Below, piece by piece: positions 54,967-64,000 of a stretch of 64,000 bases of DNA. The position numbers and the translations under genes are program-made. The stretch is from Odiellus spinosus (taxonomy: Eukaryota; Arthropoda; Arachnida; Opiliones; Phalangiidae). How positions within the stretch are numbered: position 1 is the first letter of the stretch; each line of letters begins with the position of its first letter. The stretch covers positions 434,001 to 498,000 of the forward strand of contig CAWUCO010000219.1 of the NCBI GenBank assembly GCA_963920705.1, written 5' to 3'. The notes beneath the pieces are model-generated. The model made no database searches, was not told the DNA's origin, and worked only from the letters and a program-made list of their open reading frames with translations.

Positions 54967-56237
54967 TTTTTCGATCTATACTTGGGAAATTTTTGGATCT
55001 ATTCTTGGGAAATTTTGGATCTATACTTGGGAAATTTTTGGATCTATACTTGGGAAATTTTTGGATCTATACTTGGGAAATTTTTGGATCTATACTTGGG
55101 AAATTTTTTGTACTATACATGGGAAATTTTTGGATCTATTCTTGGGAAATTTTTGAATCTATACTTGGTAAATTTTTCGATCAATACTTGGGAAATTTTT
55201 CGATCTATACTTGGTAAATTTTTGGATGTATACTTGGGAAATTTTTCGATCTATACTTGGGAAATTTTTGGATGTATACTTGGGAAATTTTTTGATCTAT
55301 ACTTGGGAAATTTTGGATCTATACTTTGGAAATTTTTCGATCTATACTTGGAAAATATTTCGATCTATGCTTGGGAAATTTTTGGATCTATACTTGGTAA
55401 ATTTTAGGATTTATACTTGGGAAATTTTTGGATCTATACTTGGGAAATTTTTGGATCTATACTTGGGAAATTTTTGGATCTATACTTGGGAAATTTTTGG
55501 ATCTATACTTGGGAAATTTTTTGATCTATACTTGGGAAATTTTGGATCTATACTTGGGAAATTTTTTGATCTATACTTGGAAAATTTTTCGATCTATGCT
55601 TGGGAAATTTTTGGATCTATACTTTGGAAATTTTTGGATTTATACTTGGGAAATTTTTGGATCTATACTTGGAAAATTTTTCGATCTATACTTGGGAAAT
55701 TTTTGGATCTATACTTGGGAAATTTTTGGATCTATACTTGGGAAATTTTTCGATCTATACTTGGGAAATTTTTGGATCTATTCTTGGGAAATTTTGGATC
55801 TATACTTGGGAAATTTTTGGATCTATACTTGGGAAATTTTTGGATCTATACTTGGGAAATTTTTGGATCTATACTTGGGAAATTTTTTGTACTATACATG
55901 GGAAATTTTTGGATCTATTCTTGGGAAATTTTTGAATCTATACTTGGTAAATTTTTCGATCAATACTTGGGAAATTTTTCGATCTATACTTGGTAAATTT
56001 TTGGATGTATACTTGGGAAATTTTTCGATCTATACTTGGGAAATTTTTGGATGTATACTTGGGAAATTTTTCGATCTATACTTGGGAAATTTTTCGATCT
56101 ATACTTGGGAAATTTTTCGATCTATACTTGGGAAATTTTTCGATCTATACTTGGAAAATTTTTGAATCTATACTTGGGAAATTTTTGGATCTATACTTGG
56201 GAAATTTTTCGATCTATACTTGGGAAATTTTTTGATC
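54680..56237 (+). repeat. 779-bp tandem HOR, two copies
   Basis: 54680-55287 matches 55459-56066; the spacing is 779 bp, 34 monomers less three bases. The first copy has CTATAATTGGG and CTTATGAAA where the second has the consensus CTATACTTGGG and CTTGGGAAA. It overlaps the end of the 1,101-bp unit, so one duplication was laid over the other. Confidence 0.7.
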
Positions 56238-58599
56238 TATACTTGGGAAATTTTGGATCTATACTTGGGAAATTTTTCGATCTATACTTGGAAAATTTTT
56301 CGATCTATGCTTGGGAAATTTTTGGATCTATACTTGGGAAATTTTTGGATTTATACTTGGGAAATTTTTGGATCTATACTTGGGAAATTTTTTGATCTAT
56401 ACTTGGGAAATTTTGGATCTATACTTGGGAAATTTTTGGATCTATACTTGGAAAATTTTTCGATCTATGCTTGGGAAATTTTTGGATCTATACTTGGGAA
56501 ATTTTTGGATTTATACTTGGGAAATTTTTGGATCTATACTTGGAAAATTTTTCGATCTATACTAGGGATATTTTTGGATCTATACTTGGTAAATTTTTGG
56601 ATCTATACTTGGGAAATTTTTCGATCTATACTTGGGAAATTTTTGGATCTATTCTTGGGAAATTTTGGATCTATACTTGGGAAATTTTTGGATCTATACT
56701 TGTGAAATTTTTGGATCTATACTTGGAAAATTTTTCGATCTATACTAGGGAAATTTTTCGATCTATACTTGGGAAATTTTTGGATCTATACTTGGGAAAT
56801 TTTTGGATCTATACTTGGGAAATTTTTCGATCTATACTTGGAAAATTTTTGAATCTATACTTGGGAAATTTTTGGATCTATACTTGGGAAATTTTTCGAT
56901 CTATACTTGGGAAATTTTTTGATCTATACTTGGGAAATTTTGGATCTATACTTGGGAAATTTTTCGATCTATACTTGGAAAATTTTTCGATCTATGCTTG
57001 GGAAATTTTTGGATCTATACTTGGGAAATTTTTGGATTTATACTTGGGAAATTTTTGGATCTATACTTGGAAAATTTTTCGATCTATACTAGGGAAATTT
57101 TTGGATCTATACTTGGGAAATTTTTGGATCTATACTTGGGAAATTTTTCGATCTATACTTGGGAAATTTTTGGATCTATTCTTGGGAAATTTTGGATCTA
57201 TACTTGGGAAATTTTTGGATCTATACTTGGGAAATTTTTGGATCTATACTTGGAAAATTTTTCGATCTATACTAGGGAAATTTTTCGATCTATACTTGGG
57301 AAATTTTTGGATCTATACTTGGGAAATTTTTGGATCTATACTTGGGAAATTTTTTGTACTATACATGGGAAATTTTTGGATCTATTCTTGGGAAATTTTT
57401 GAATCTATACTTGGTAAATTTTTCGATCAATACTTGGGAAATTTTTCGATCTATACTTGGAAAATTTTTCGATCTATGCTTGGGAAATTTTTGGATTTAT
57501 ACTTGGGAAATTTTTGGATCTATACTTGGGAAATTTTTGGATCTATACTTGGGAAATTTTTGGATCTATACTTGGGAAATTTTTGGATCTATACTTGGGA
57601 AATTTTTGGATCTATAGTTGGGAAATTTTTCGATCTATACTTGGAAAATTCTTGAATCTATACTTGGGAAATTTTTGGATCTATACTTAGGAAATTTTTC
57701 GATCTATACTTGGGAAATTTTTTGATCTATACTTGGGAAATTTTGGATCTATACTTTGGAAATTTTTCGATCTATACTTGGGAAATTTTTGGATCTATAC
57801 TTGGGAAATTTTTGGATCTATACTTGGGAAATTTTTGGATCTATACTTGGGAAATTTTTGGATCTATACTTGGGAAATTTTTGGATCTATACTTGGGAAA
57901 TTTTTGGATCTATAGTTGGGAAATTTTTCGATCTATACTTGGAAAATTTTTGAATCTATACTTGGGAAATTTTTGGATCTATACTTGGGAAATTTTTCGA
58001 TCTATACTTGGGAAATTTTTTGATCTATACTTGGGAAATTTTGGATCTATACTTTGGAAATTTTTCGATCTATACTTGGAAAATATTTCGATCTATGCTT
58101 GGGAAATTTTTGGATCTATACTTGGGAAATTTTTGGATTTATACTTGGGAAATTTTTGGATCTATACTTGGGAAATTTTTGGATCTATACTTGGGAAATT
58201 TTTGGATCTATACTTGGGAAATTTTTGGATCTATACTTGGGAAATTTTTTGATCTATACTTGGGAAATTTTGGATCTATACTTGGGAAATTTTTTGATCT
58301 ATACTTGGATAATTTTTCGATCTATGCTTGGGAAATTTTTGGATCTATACTTTGGAAATTTTTGGATTTATACTTGGGAAATTTTTGGATCTATACTTGG
58401 AAAATTTTTCGATCTATACTTGGGAAATTTTTGGATCTATACTTGGGAAATTTTTGGATCTATACTTGGGAAATTTTTGGATCTATTCTTGGGAAATTTT
58501 GGATCTATACTTGGGAAATTTTTGGATCTATACTTGGGAAATTTTTGGATCTATACTTGGAAAATTTTTCGATCTATACTAGGGAAATTTTTCGATCTA
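56238..58599 (+). repeat. Mixed HOR section
   Basis: Ordinary monomers with pieces of several units. 56447-57447 resembles 51724-52770. The CTTTGGAAATT monomer series of the 1,101-bp unit recurs near 57755 and 58050. A local duplication with 298-bp spacing joins 57710 to 58008. One private change, TTGGAAAATTCTTG near 57650, breaks the T run. No gene is visible. Confidence 0.6.
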
Positions 58600-60430
58600 T
58601 ACTTGGGAAATTTTTGGATCTATACTTGGGAAATTTTTGGATCTATACTTGGGAAATTTTTTGTACTATACATGGGAAATTTTTGGATCTATTCTTGGGA
58701 AATTTTTGAATCTATACTTGGTAAATTTTTCGATCAATACTTGGGAAATTTTTCGATCTATACTTGGTAAATTTTTGGATGTATACTTGGGAAATTTTTC
58801 GATCTATACTTGGGAAATTTTTGGATGTATACTTGGGAAATTTTTCGATCTATACTTGGGAAATTTTTCGATCTATACTTGGGAAATTTTTGGATCTATA
58901 CTTGGGAAATTTTTCGATCTATACTTGGAAAATTTTTGAATCTATACTTGGGAAATTTTTGGATCTATACTTGGGAAATTTTTCGATCTATACTTGGGAA
59001 ATTTTTTGATCTATACTTGGGAAATTTTGGATCTATACTTGGGAAATTTTTCGATCTATACTTGGAAAATTTTTCGATCTATGCTTGGGAAATTTTTGGA
59101 TCTATACTTGGGAAATTTTTGGATTTATACTTGGGAAATTTTTGGATCTATACTTGGGAAATTTTTGGATCTATACTTGGGAAATTTTTGGATCTATACT
59201 TGGGAAATTTTTGAATCTATACTTGGGAAATTTTTGGATCGATTCTTTTGAAATTTTTGGATCTATAGTTGGGAAATTTTTGGATCTATACTTGGGAAAT
59301 TTTTGGATCTATACTTGGAAAATTTTTCGATCTATACTAGGGAAATTTTTCGATCTATAGTTGGGAAATTTTTCGATCTATACTTGGGAAATTTTTGGAT
59401 CTATACTTGGGAAATTTTTGGATCTATACTTGGGAAATTTTTGGATCTATACTTGGAAAATTTTTCGATCTATACTAGGGAAATTTTTCGATCTATACTT
59501 GGGAAATTTTTGGATCTATACTTGGGAAATTTTTGGATCTATACTTGGGAAATTTTTGGATCTATACTTGGGAAATTTTTCGATCTATACTTGGGAAATT
59601 TTTGGATCTATACTTGGGAAATTTTCGGATCAATACTTGGGAAATTTTTGGATCTATACTTGGGAAATTTTTGGATCTAAACTTGGAAAATTTTTCGATC
59701 TATACTAGGGAAATTTTTCGATCTATACTTGGGAAATTTTTCGATCTATACTTGGGAAATTTTTGGATCTATACTTGGGAAATTTTTGGATCTATACTTT
59801 GGAAATTTTTGGATCTATACTTGGGAAATTTTTTGTACTATACATGGGAAAGTTTTGGATCTATTCTTGGGAAATTTTTGAATCTATACTTGGTAAATTT
59901 TTCGATCAATACTTGGGAAATTTTTCGATCTATACTTGGTAAATTTTTGGATGTATACTTGGGAAATTTTTCGATCTATACTTGGGAAATTTTTGGATGT
60001 ATACTTGGGAAATTTTTCGATCTATACTTGGGAAATTTTTCGATCTATACTTGGGAAATTTTTGGATCTATACTTGGGAAATTTTTCGATCTATACTTGG
60101 AAAATTTTTGAATCTATACTTGGGAAATTTTTGGATCTATACTTGGGAAATTTTTTGATCTATACTTGGGAAATTTTTTGATCTATACTTGGGAAATTTT
60201 GGATCTATACTTGGGAAATTTTTCGATCTATACTTGGAAAATTTTTCGATCTATGCTTGGGAAATTTTTGGATCTATACTTGGGAAATTTTTGGATTTAT
60301 ACTTGGGAAATTTTTGGATCTATACTTGGGAAATTTTTGGATCTATACTTGGGAAATTTTTGGATCTATACTTGGGAAATTTTTGGATCTATACTTGGGA
60401 AATTTTTGGATCTATACTTGGGAAATTTTT
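58600..60430 (+). repeat. 1,172-bp tandem HOR
   Basis: Landmarks at 58637-59235 recur 1,172 bp later, 51 monomers less one base. The TTTTTTGTACTATACATGGG monomer in the second copy is followed by GGGAAAGTTTTGG near 59850, unlike the first. The GGATCGATTC monomers at 59236 and 60431 are 1,195 bp apart, so the second copy has one extra monomer. The first GGATCGATTC is followed by CTTTTGAAA. Confidence 0.7.
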
Positions 60431-61624
60431 GGATCGATTCTTGGGAAATTTTTGGATCTATAGTTGGGAAATTTTTGGATCTATACTTGGGAAATTTTTG
60501 GATCTATACTTGGAAAATTTTTCGATCTATACTAGGGAAATTTTTCGATCTATACTTGGGAAATTTTTCGATCTATACTTGGGAAATTTTTGGATCTATA
60601 CTTGGGAAATTTTTGGATCTATACTTGGGAAATTTTTGGATCTATACTTGGAAAATTTTTCGATCTATACTAGGGAAATTTTTGGATCTATACTTGGGAA
60701 ATTTTTGGATCTATACTTGGGAAATTTTTGGATCTATACTTGGGAAATTTTTGGATCTATACTTGGGAAATTTTTGGATCTATACTTGGAAAATTTTTCG
60801 ATCTATACTAGGGAAATTTTTCGATCTATACTTGGGAAATTTTTGGATCTATACTTGGGAAATTTTTGGATCTATACTTGGGAAATTTTTGGATCTATAC
60901 TTGGGAAATTTTTGGATCTATACTTGGGAAATTTTTCGATCTATACTTGGGAAATTTTTGGATCTATACTTGGGACATTTTGGATCTATACTTGGGAAAT
61001 TTTTGGATCTATACTTGGGACATTTTGGATCTATACTTGGGAAATTTTTGGATCTATACTTGGGAAATTTTTCGTACTATACTTGGGAAATTTTTGGATC
61101 TATTCTTGGGAAATTTTTGGATCTATACTTGGGAAATTTTTGGATCTATACTTGGCAAATTTTTCGTACTATACTTGGGAAATTTTTCGATCTATACTTG
61201 GGAAATTTTTCGATCTATACTTGGAAAATTTTTCGATCTATACTTGGGAAATTTTTCGATCTATACTTGGGTAAATTTTCGATCTATACTTGGAAAATTT
61301 TTGGATCTATACTTGGGAAATTTTTGGATCTATACTTGGGAAATTTTTGGATCTATACTTGGGAAATTTTTCGTACTATATTTGGGAAATTTTTCGATCT
61401 ATACTTGGGAATTTTTTGGATCTATACTTGGGAAATTTTTGGATCTATACTAGGAAAATTTTTCGATCTATACTAGGGAAATTTTTCGATCTATACTTGG
61501 GAAATTTTTGGATCTATACTTGGGAAATTTTTGGATCTATACTTGGGAAATTTTTGGATCTATACTTGGGAAATTTTTGGATCTATACTTGGGAAATTTT
61601 TGGATCTATACTTGGGAAATTTTT
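60431..61624 (+). repeat. 1,217-bp HOR, copy 1 (1,194 bp)
   Basis: Delimited by GGATCGATTC at 60431 and 61625. It contains CTATAGTTGGG, two GGGACATTTT monomers (near 60974 and 61019), CGTACTATAC and TTGGCAAA monomers, and CGTACTATATTTGGG near its end. It is one monomer shorter than copy 2, the difference falling between 60661 and 60799. Confidence 0.85.
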
Positions 61625-62841
61625 GGATCGATTCTTGGGAAATTTTTGGATCTATAGTTGGGAAATTTTTGGATCTATACTTGGGAAATTTTTGGATCTA
61701 TACTTGGAAAATTTTTCGATCTATACTAGGGAAATTTTTCGATCTATACTTGGGAAATTTTTCGATCTATACTTGGGAAATTTTTGGATCTATACTTGGG
61801 AAATTTTTGGATCTATACTTGGGAAATTTTTGGATCTATACTTGGAAAATTTTTCGATCTATACTAGGGAAATTTTTGGATCTATACTTGGGAAATTTTT
61901 GGATCTATACTTGGGAAATTTTTGGATCTATACTTGGGAAATTTTTGGATCTATACTTGGGAAATTTTTGGATCTATACTTGGGAAATTTTTGGATCTAT
62001 ACTTGGAAAATTTTTCGATCTATACTAGGGAAATTTTTCGATCTATACTTGGGAAATTTTTGGATCTATACTTGGGAAATTTTTGGATCTATACTTGGGA
62101 AATTTTTGGATCTATACTTGGGAAATTTTTGGATCTATACTTGGGAAATTTTTCGATCTATACTTGGGAAATTTTTGGATCTATACTTGGGACATTTTGG
62201 ATCTATACTTGGGAAATTTTTGGATCTATACTTGGGACATTTTGGATCTATACTTGGGAAATTTTTGGATCTATACTTGGGAAATTTTTCGTACTATACT
62301 TGGGAAATTTTTGGATCTATTCTTGGGAAATTTTTGGATCTATACTTGGGAAATTTTTGGATCTATACTTGGCAAATTTTTCGTACTATACTTGGGAAAT
62401 TTTTCGATCTATACTTGGGAAATTTTTCGATCTATACTTGGAAAATTTTTCGATCTATACTTGGGAAATTTTTCGATCTATACTTGGGTAATTTTTCGAT
62501 CTATACTTGGAAAATTTTTGGATCTATACTTGGGAAATTTTTGGATCTATACTTGGGAAATTTTTGGATCTATACTTGGGAAATTTTTCGGACTATATTT
62601 GGGAAATTTTTCGATCTATACTTGGGAATTTTTTGGATCTATACTTGGGAAATTTTTGGATCTATACTAGGAAAATTTTTCGATCTATACTAGGGAAATT
62701 TTTCGATCTATACTTGGGAAATTTTTGGATCTATACTTGGGAAATTTTTGGATCTATACTTGGGAAATTTTTGGATCTATACTTGGGAAATTTTTGGATC
62801 TATACTTGGGAAATTTTTGGATCTATACTTGGGAAATTTTT
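61625..62841 (+). repeat. 1,217-bp HOR, copy 2
   Basis: Delimited by GGATCGATTC at 61625 and 62842. The two GGGACATTTT monomers are at 62189 and 62234. It reads CGGACTATATTTGGG near 62590, where copies 1 and 3 have CGTACTATATTTGGG. TTGGGTAATTTTTCG here stands against TTGGGTAAATTTTCG in copy 1. Confidence 0.85.
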
Positions 62842-64000
62842 GGATCGATTCTTGGGAAATTTTTGGATCTATAGTTGGGAAATTTTTGGATCTATACTTG
62901 GGAAATTTTTGGATCTATACTTGGAAAATTTTTCGATCTATACTAGGGAAATTTTTCGATCTATACTTGGGAAATTTTTCGATCTATACTTGGGAAATTT
63001 TTGGATCTATACTTGGGAAATTTTTGGATCTATACTTGGGAAATTTTTGGATCTATACTTGGAAAATTTTTCGATCTATACTAGGGAAATTTTTGGATCT
63101 ATACTTGGGAAATTTTTGGATCTATACTTGGGAAATTTTTGGATCTATACTTGGGAAATTTTTGGATCTATACTTGGGAAATTTTTGGATCTATACTTGG
63201 GAAATTTTTGGATCTATACTTGGAAAATTTTTCGATCTATACTAGGGAAATTTTTCGATCTATACTTGGGAAATTTTTGGATCTATACTTGGGAAATTTT
63301 TGGATCTATACTTGGGAAATTTTTGGATCTATACTTGGGAAATTTTTGGATCTATACTTGGGAAATTTTTCGCTCTATACTTGGGAAATTTTTGGATCTA
63401 TACTTGGGACATTTTGGATCTATACTTGGGAAATTTTTGGATCTATACTTGGGAAATTTTTGGATCTATACTTGGGAAATTTTTCGTACTATACTTGGGA
63501 AATTTTTGGATCTATTCTTGGGAAATTTTTGGATCTATACTTGGGAAATTTTTGGATCTATACTTGGCAAATTTTTCGTACTATACTTGGGAAATTTTTC
63601 GATCTATACTTGGGAAATTTTTCGATCTATACTTGGAAAATTTTTCGATCTATACTTGGGAAATTTTTCGATCTATACTTGGGTAATTTTTCGATCTATA
63701 CTTGGAAAATTTTTGGATCTATACTTGGGAAATTTTTGGATCTATACTTGGGAAATTTTTCGTACTATATTTGGGAAATTTTTCGATCTATACTTGGGAA
63801 TTTTTTGGATCTATACTTGGGAAATTTTTGGATCTATACTAGGAAAATTTTTCGATCTATACTAGGGAAATTTTTCGATCTATACTTGGGAAATTTTTGG
63901 ATCTATACTTGGGAAATTTTTGGATCTATACTTGGGAAATTTTTGGATCTATACTTGGGAAATTTTTGGATCTATACTTGGGAAATTTTTGGATCTATAC
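62842..64000 (+). repeat. 1,217-bp HOR, copy 3, cut by the window edge
   Basis: It starts at GGATCGATTC. It has one GGGACATTTT monomer (63406) instead of two, a 22-bp loss, and a private CGCTCTATAC monomer near 63371. It ends at the window edge inside the run of G-type consensus monomers that precedes the next expected GGATCGATTC, which should fall about 37 bp beyond the edge. Confidence 0.8.

Larger units (their letters stand above)
1..64000 (+). repeat. 23-bp satellite array filling the window
   Basis: Every stretch is a head-to-tail copy of a 23-bp monomer; a consensus copy lies at 135-157. Its parts are GGATCTATAC, TTGGG and AAATTTTT, with 7 of 23 bases G or C. Orientation never flips and no unique sequence interrupts the array. 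Common variants are G or C at base 1, T or A in CTTGGG/CTAGGG, GGGAAA/GGAAAA/GGTAAA, and TATAC/TATTC/TATGC. Length changes are rare and small: mostly one-base losses giving 22-bp monomers, and twice an 18-bp monomer. The unit is a minisatellite-length satellite DNA and nothing in it indicates a coding role. I do not recognise it as a named satellite family. Likely setting, by inference only: eukaryotic constitutive heterochromatin. Confidence 0.98.
23778..64000 (+). repeat. Domain B: array section without TCTCTAC blocks
   Basis: The same 23-bp monomer continues in the same phase and orientation, but the higher-order vocabulary changes. TCTCTAC blocks are absent. Pairs of TTTTTTGATC followed by a 22-bp monomer (AAATTTTGGATC) become frequent, as do GGATTTATAC, GGATCGATTC, CTATAGTTGGG and, at the far right, GGGACATTTT. 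The section contains tandem HORs with periods of 3,597, 3,946/4,314, 3,145, 1,582, 1,101, 779, 1,172 and 1,217 bp. It continues past the right edge of the window. Confidence 0.8.

Noticed and set aside
1..64000. Genes on the - strand
   Set aside because: The reverse complement has TATAG in each monomer, giving a stop about every 69 bases in each frame, so no frame stays open beyond about two dozen codons in typical stretches.
1..64000. CRISPR array
   Set aside because: The repeats abut one another with no unique spacers, and the repeat itself varies in every part.
1..64000. Telomeric array of long yeast-type repeats (some yeasts have 23-25 bp telomere units)
   Set aside because: Telomerase-made arrays are homogeneous and short. 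This one has layered HORs, many fixed variants and lengths far beyond such telomeres. The GGG is only one per 23 bp.
1..64000. G-quadruplex potential from the GGG in each monomer
   Set aside because: Successive GGG runs are separated by about 20 bases, too far apart for a stable quadruplex.
1..64000. Inverted repeats, transposons or insertion sequences inside the array
   Set aside because: All monomers point the same way, and no stretch departs from the 23-bp unit enough to hold foreign sequence or target-site duplications.

Overview
The whole 64,000-base window is one uninterrupted head-to-tail satellite array. The basic unit is 23 bp, so there are roughly 2,780 monomers, all in the same orientation. 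A consensus monomer sits at 135-157. Read from its GATC end it has three parts: GGATCTATAC, then TTGGG, then AAATTTTT. It is about 70% A+T, and the + strand is rich in both T and G. I see no protein-coding gene, RNA gene, mobile element, CRISPR array, promoter, origin or unique-sequence spacer on either strand. The + strand has many long open frames, but only because 23 is not a multiple of 3 and the consensus contains no stop. All three frames spell the same 23-residue cycle, so these are not genes.

A megabase-style satellite with layered higher-order repeats (HORs) and signs of CpG decay points to eukaryotic heterochromatin, for example centromeric, pericentromeric or subtelomeric DNA in a long-read assembly. 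I cannot name the species or clade from this sequence.

The information lies in how variant monomers are ordered. The main switch is the first base of the monomer: G-type (TTTTTGGATC) or C-type (TTTTTCGATC). Rarer variants act as landmarks: CGTACTATAC, ATATTCATGGG, CGATCAATAC, GAATCTCTAC, TTGGTAAA, CTAGGG, TATGCTTGGG, GGGACATTTT, and a 22-bp monomer that lacks one T. Aligning these shows nested duplication at several scales.

Domain A (1 to about 23,777) is built from a superunit. The copy at 3758-13320 recurs at 14878-22004. The first copy carries a 2,367-bp subunit twice and the second carries it once, and further single-monomer losses make up the rest of the length difference. The window start (1-3440) resembles 21322-23863, so a still larger period of about 21.3 kb is likely. 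Eight copies of a TCTCTAC-type block are confined to this domain.

Domain B (about 23,778 to 64,000) lacks that block. It is made of other units: a 3,597-bp tandem pair (23778-30971) with a rearranged relative at 35470-38335; a 3,946/4,314-bp tandem pair (37185-45444); a nearly identical 5.4-kb pair 11,794 bp apart (29930-35354 and 41724-47148); and a 3,145-bp tandem pair (43983-50272). After that come progressively shorter units of 1,582, 1,101, 779 and 1,172 bp, and a three-copy 1,217-bp unit that runs off the right edge.

The pattern fits repeated unequal exchange or replication slippage in register with the 23-bp unit. Base-level identity figures, array length beyond the window, chromosomal position and any centromere role were not determined.
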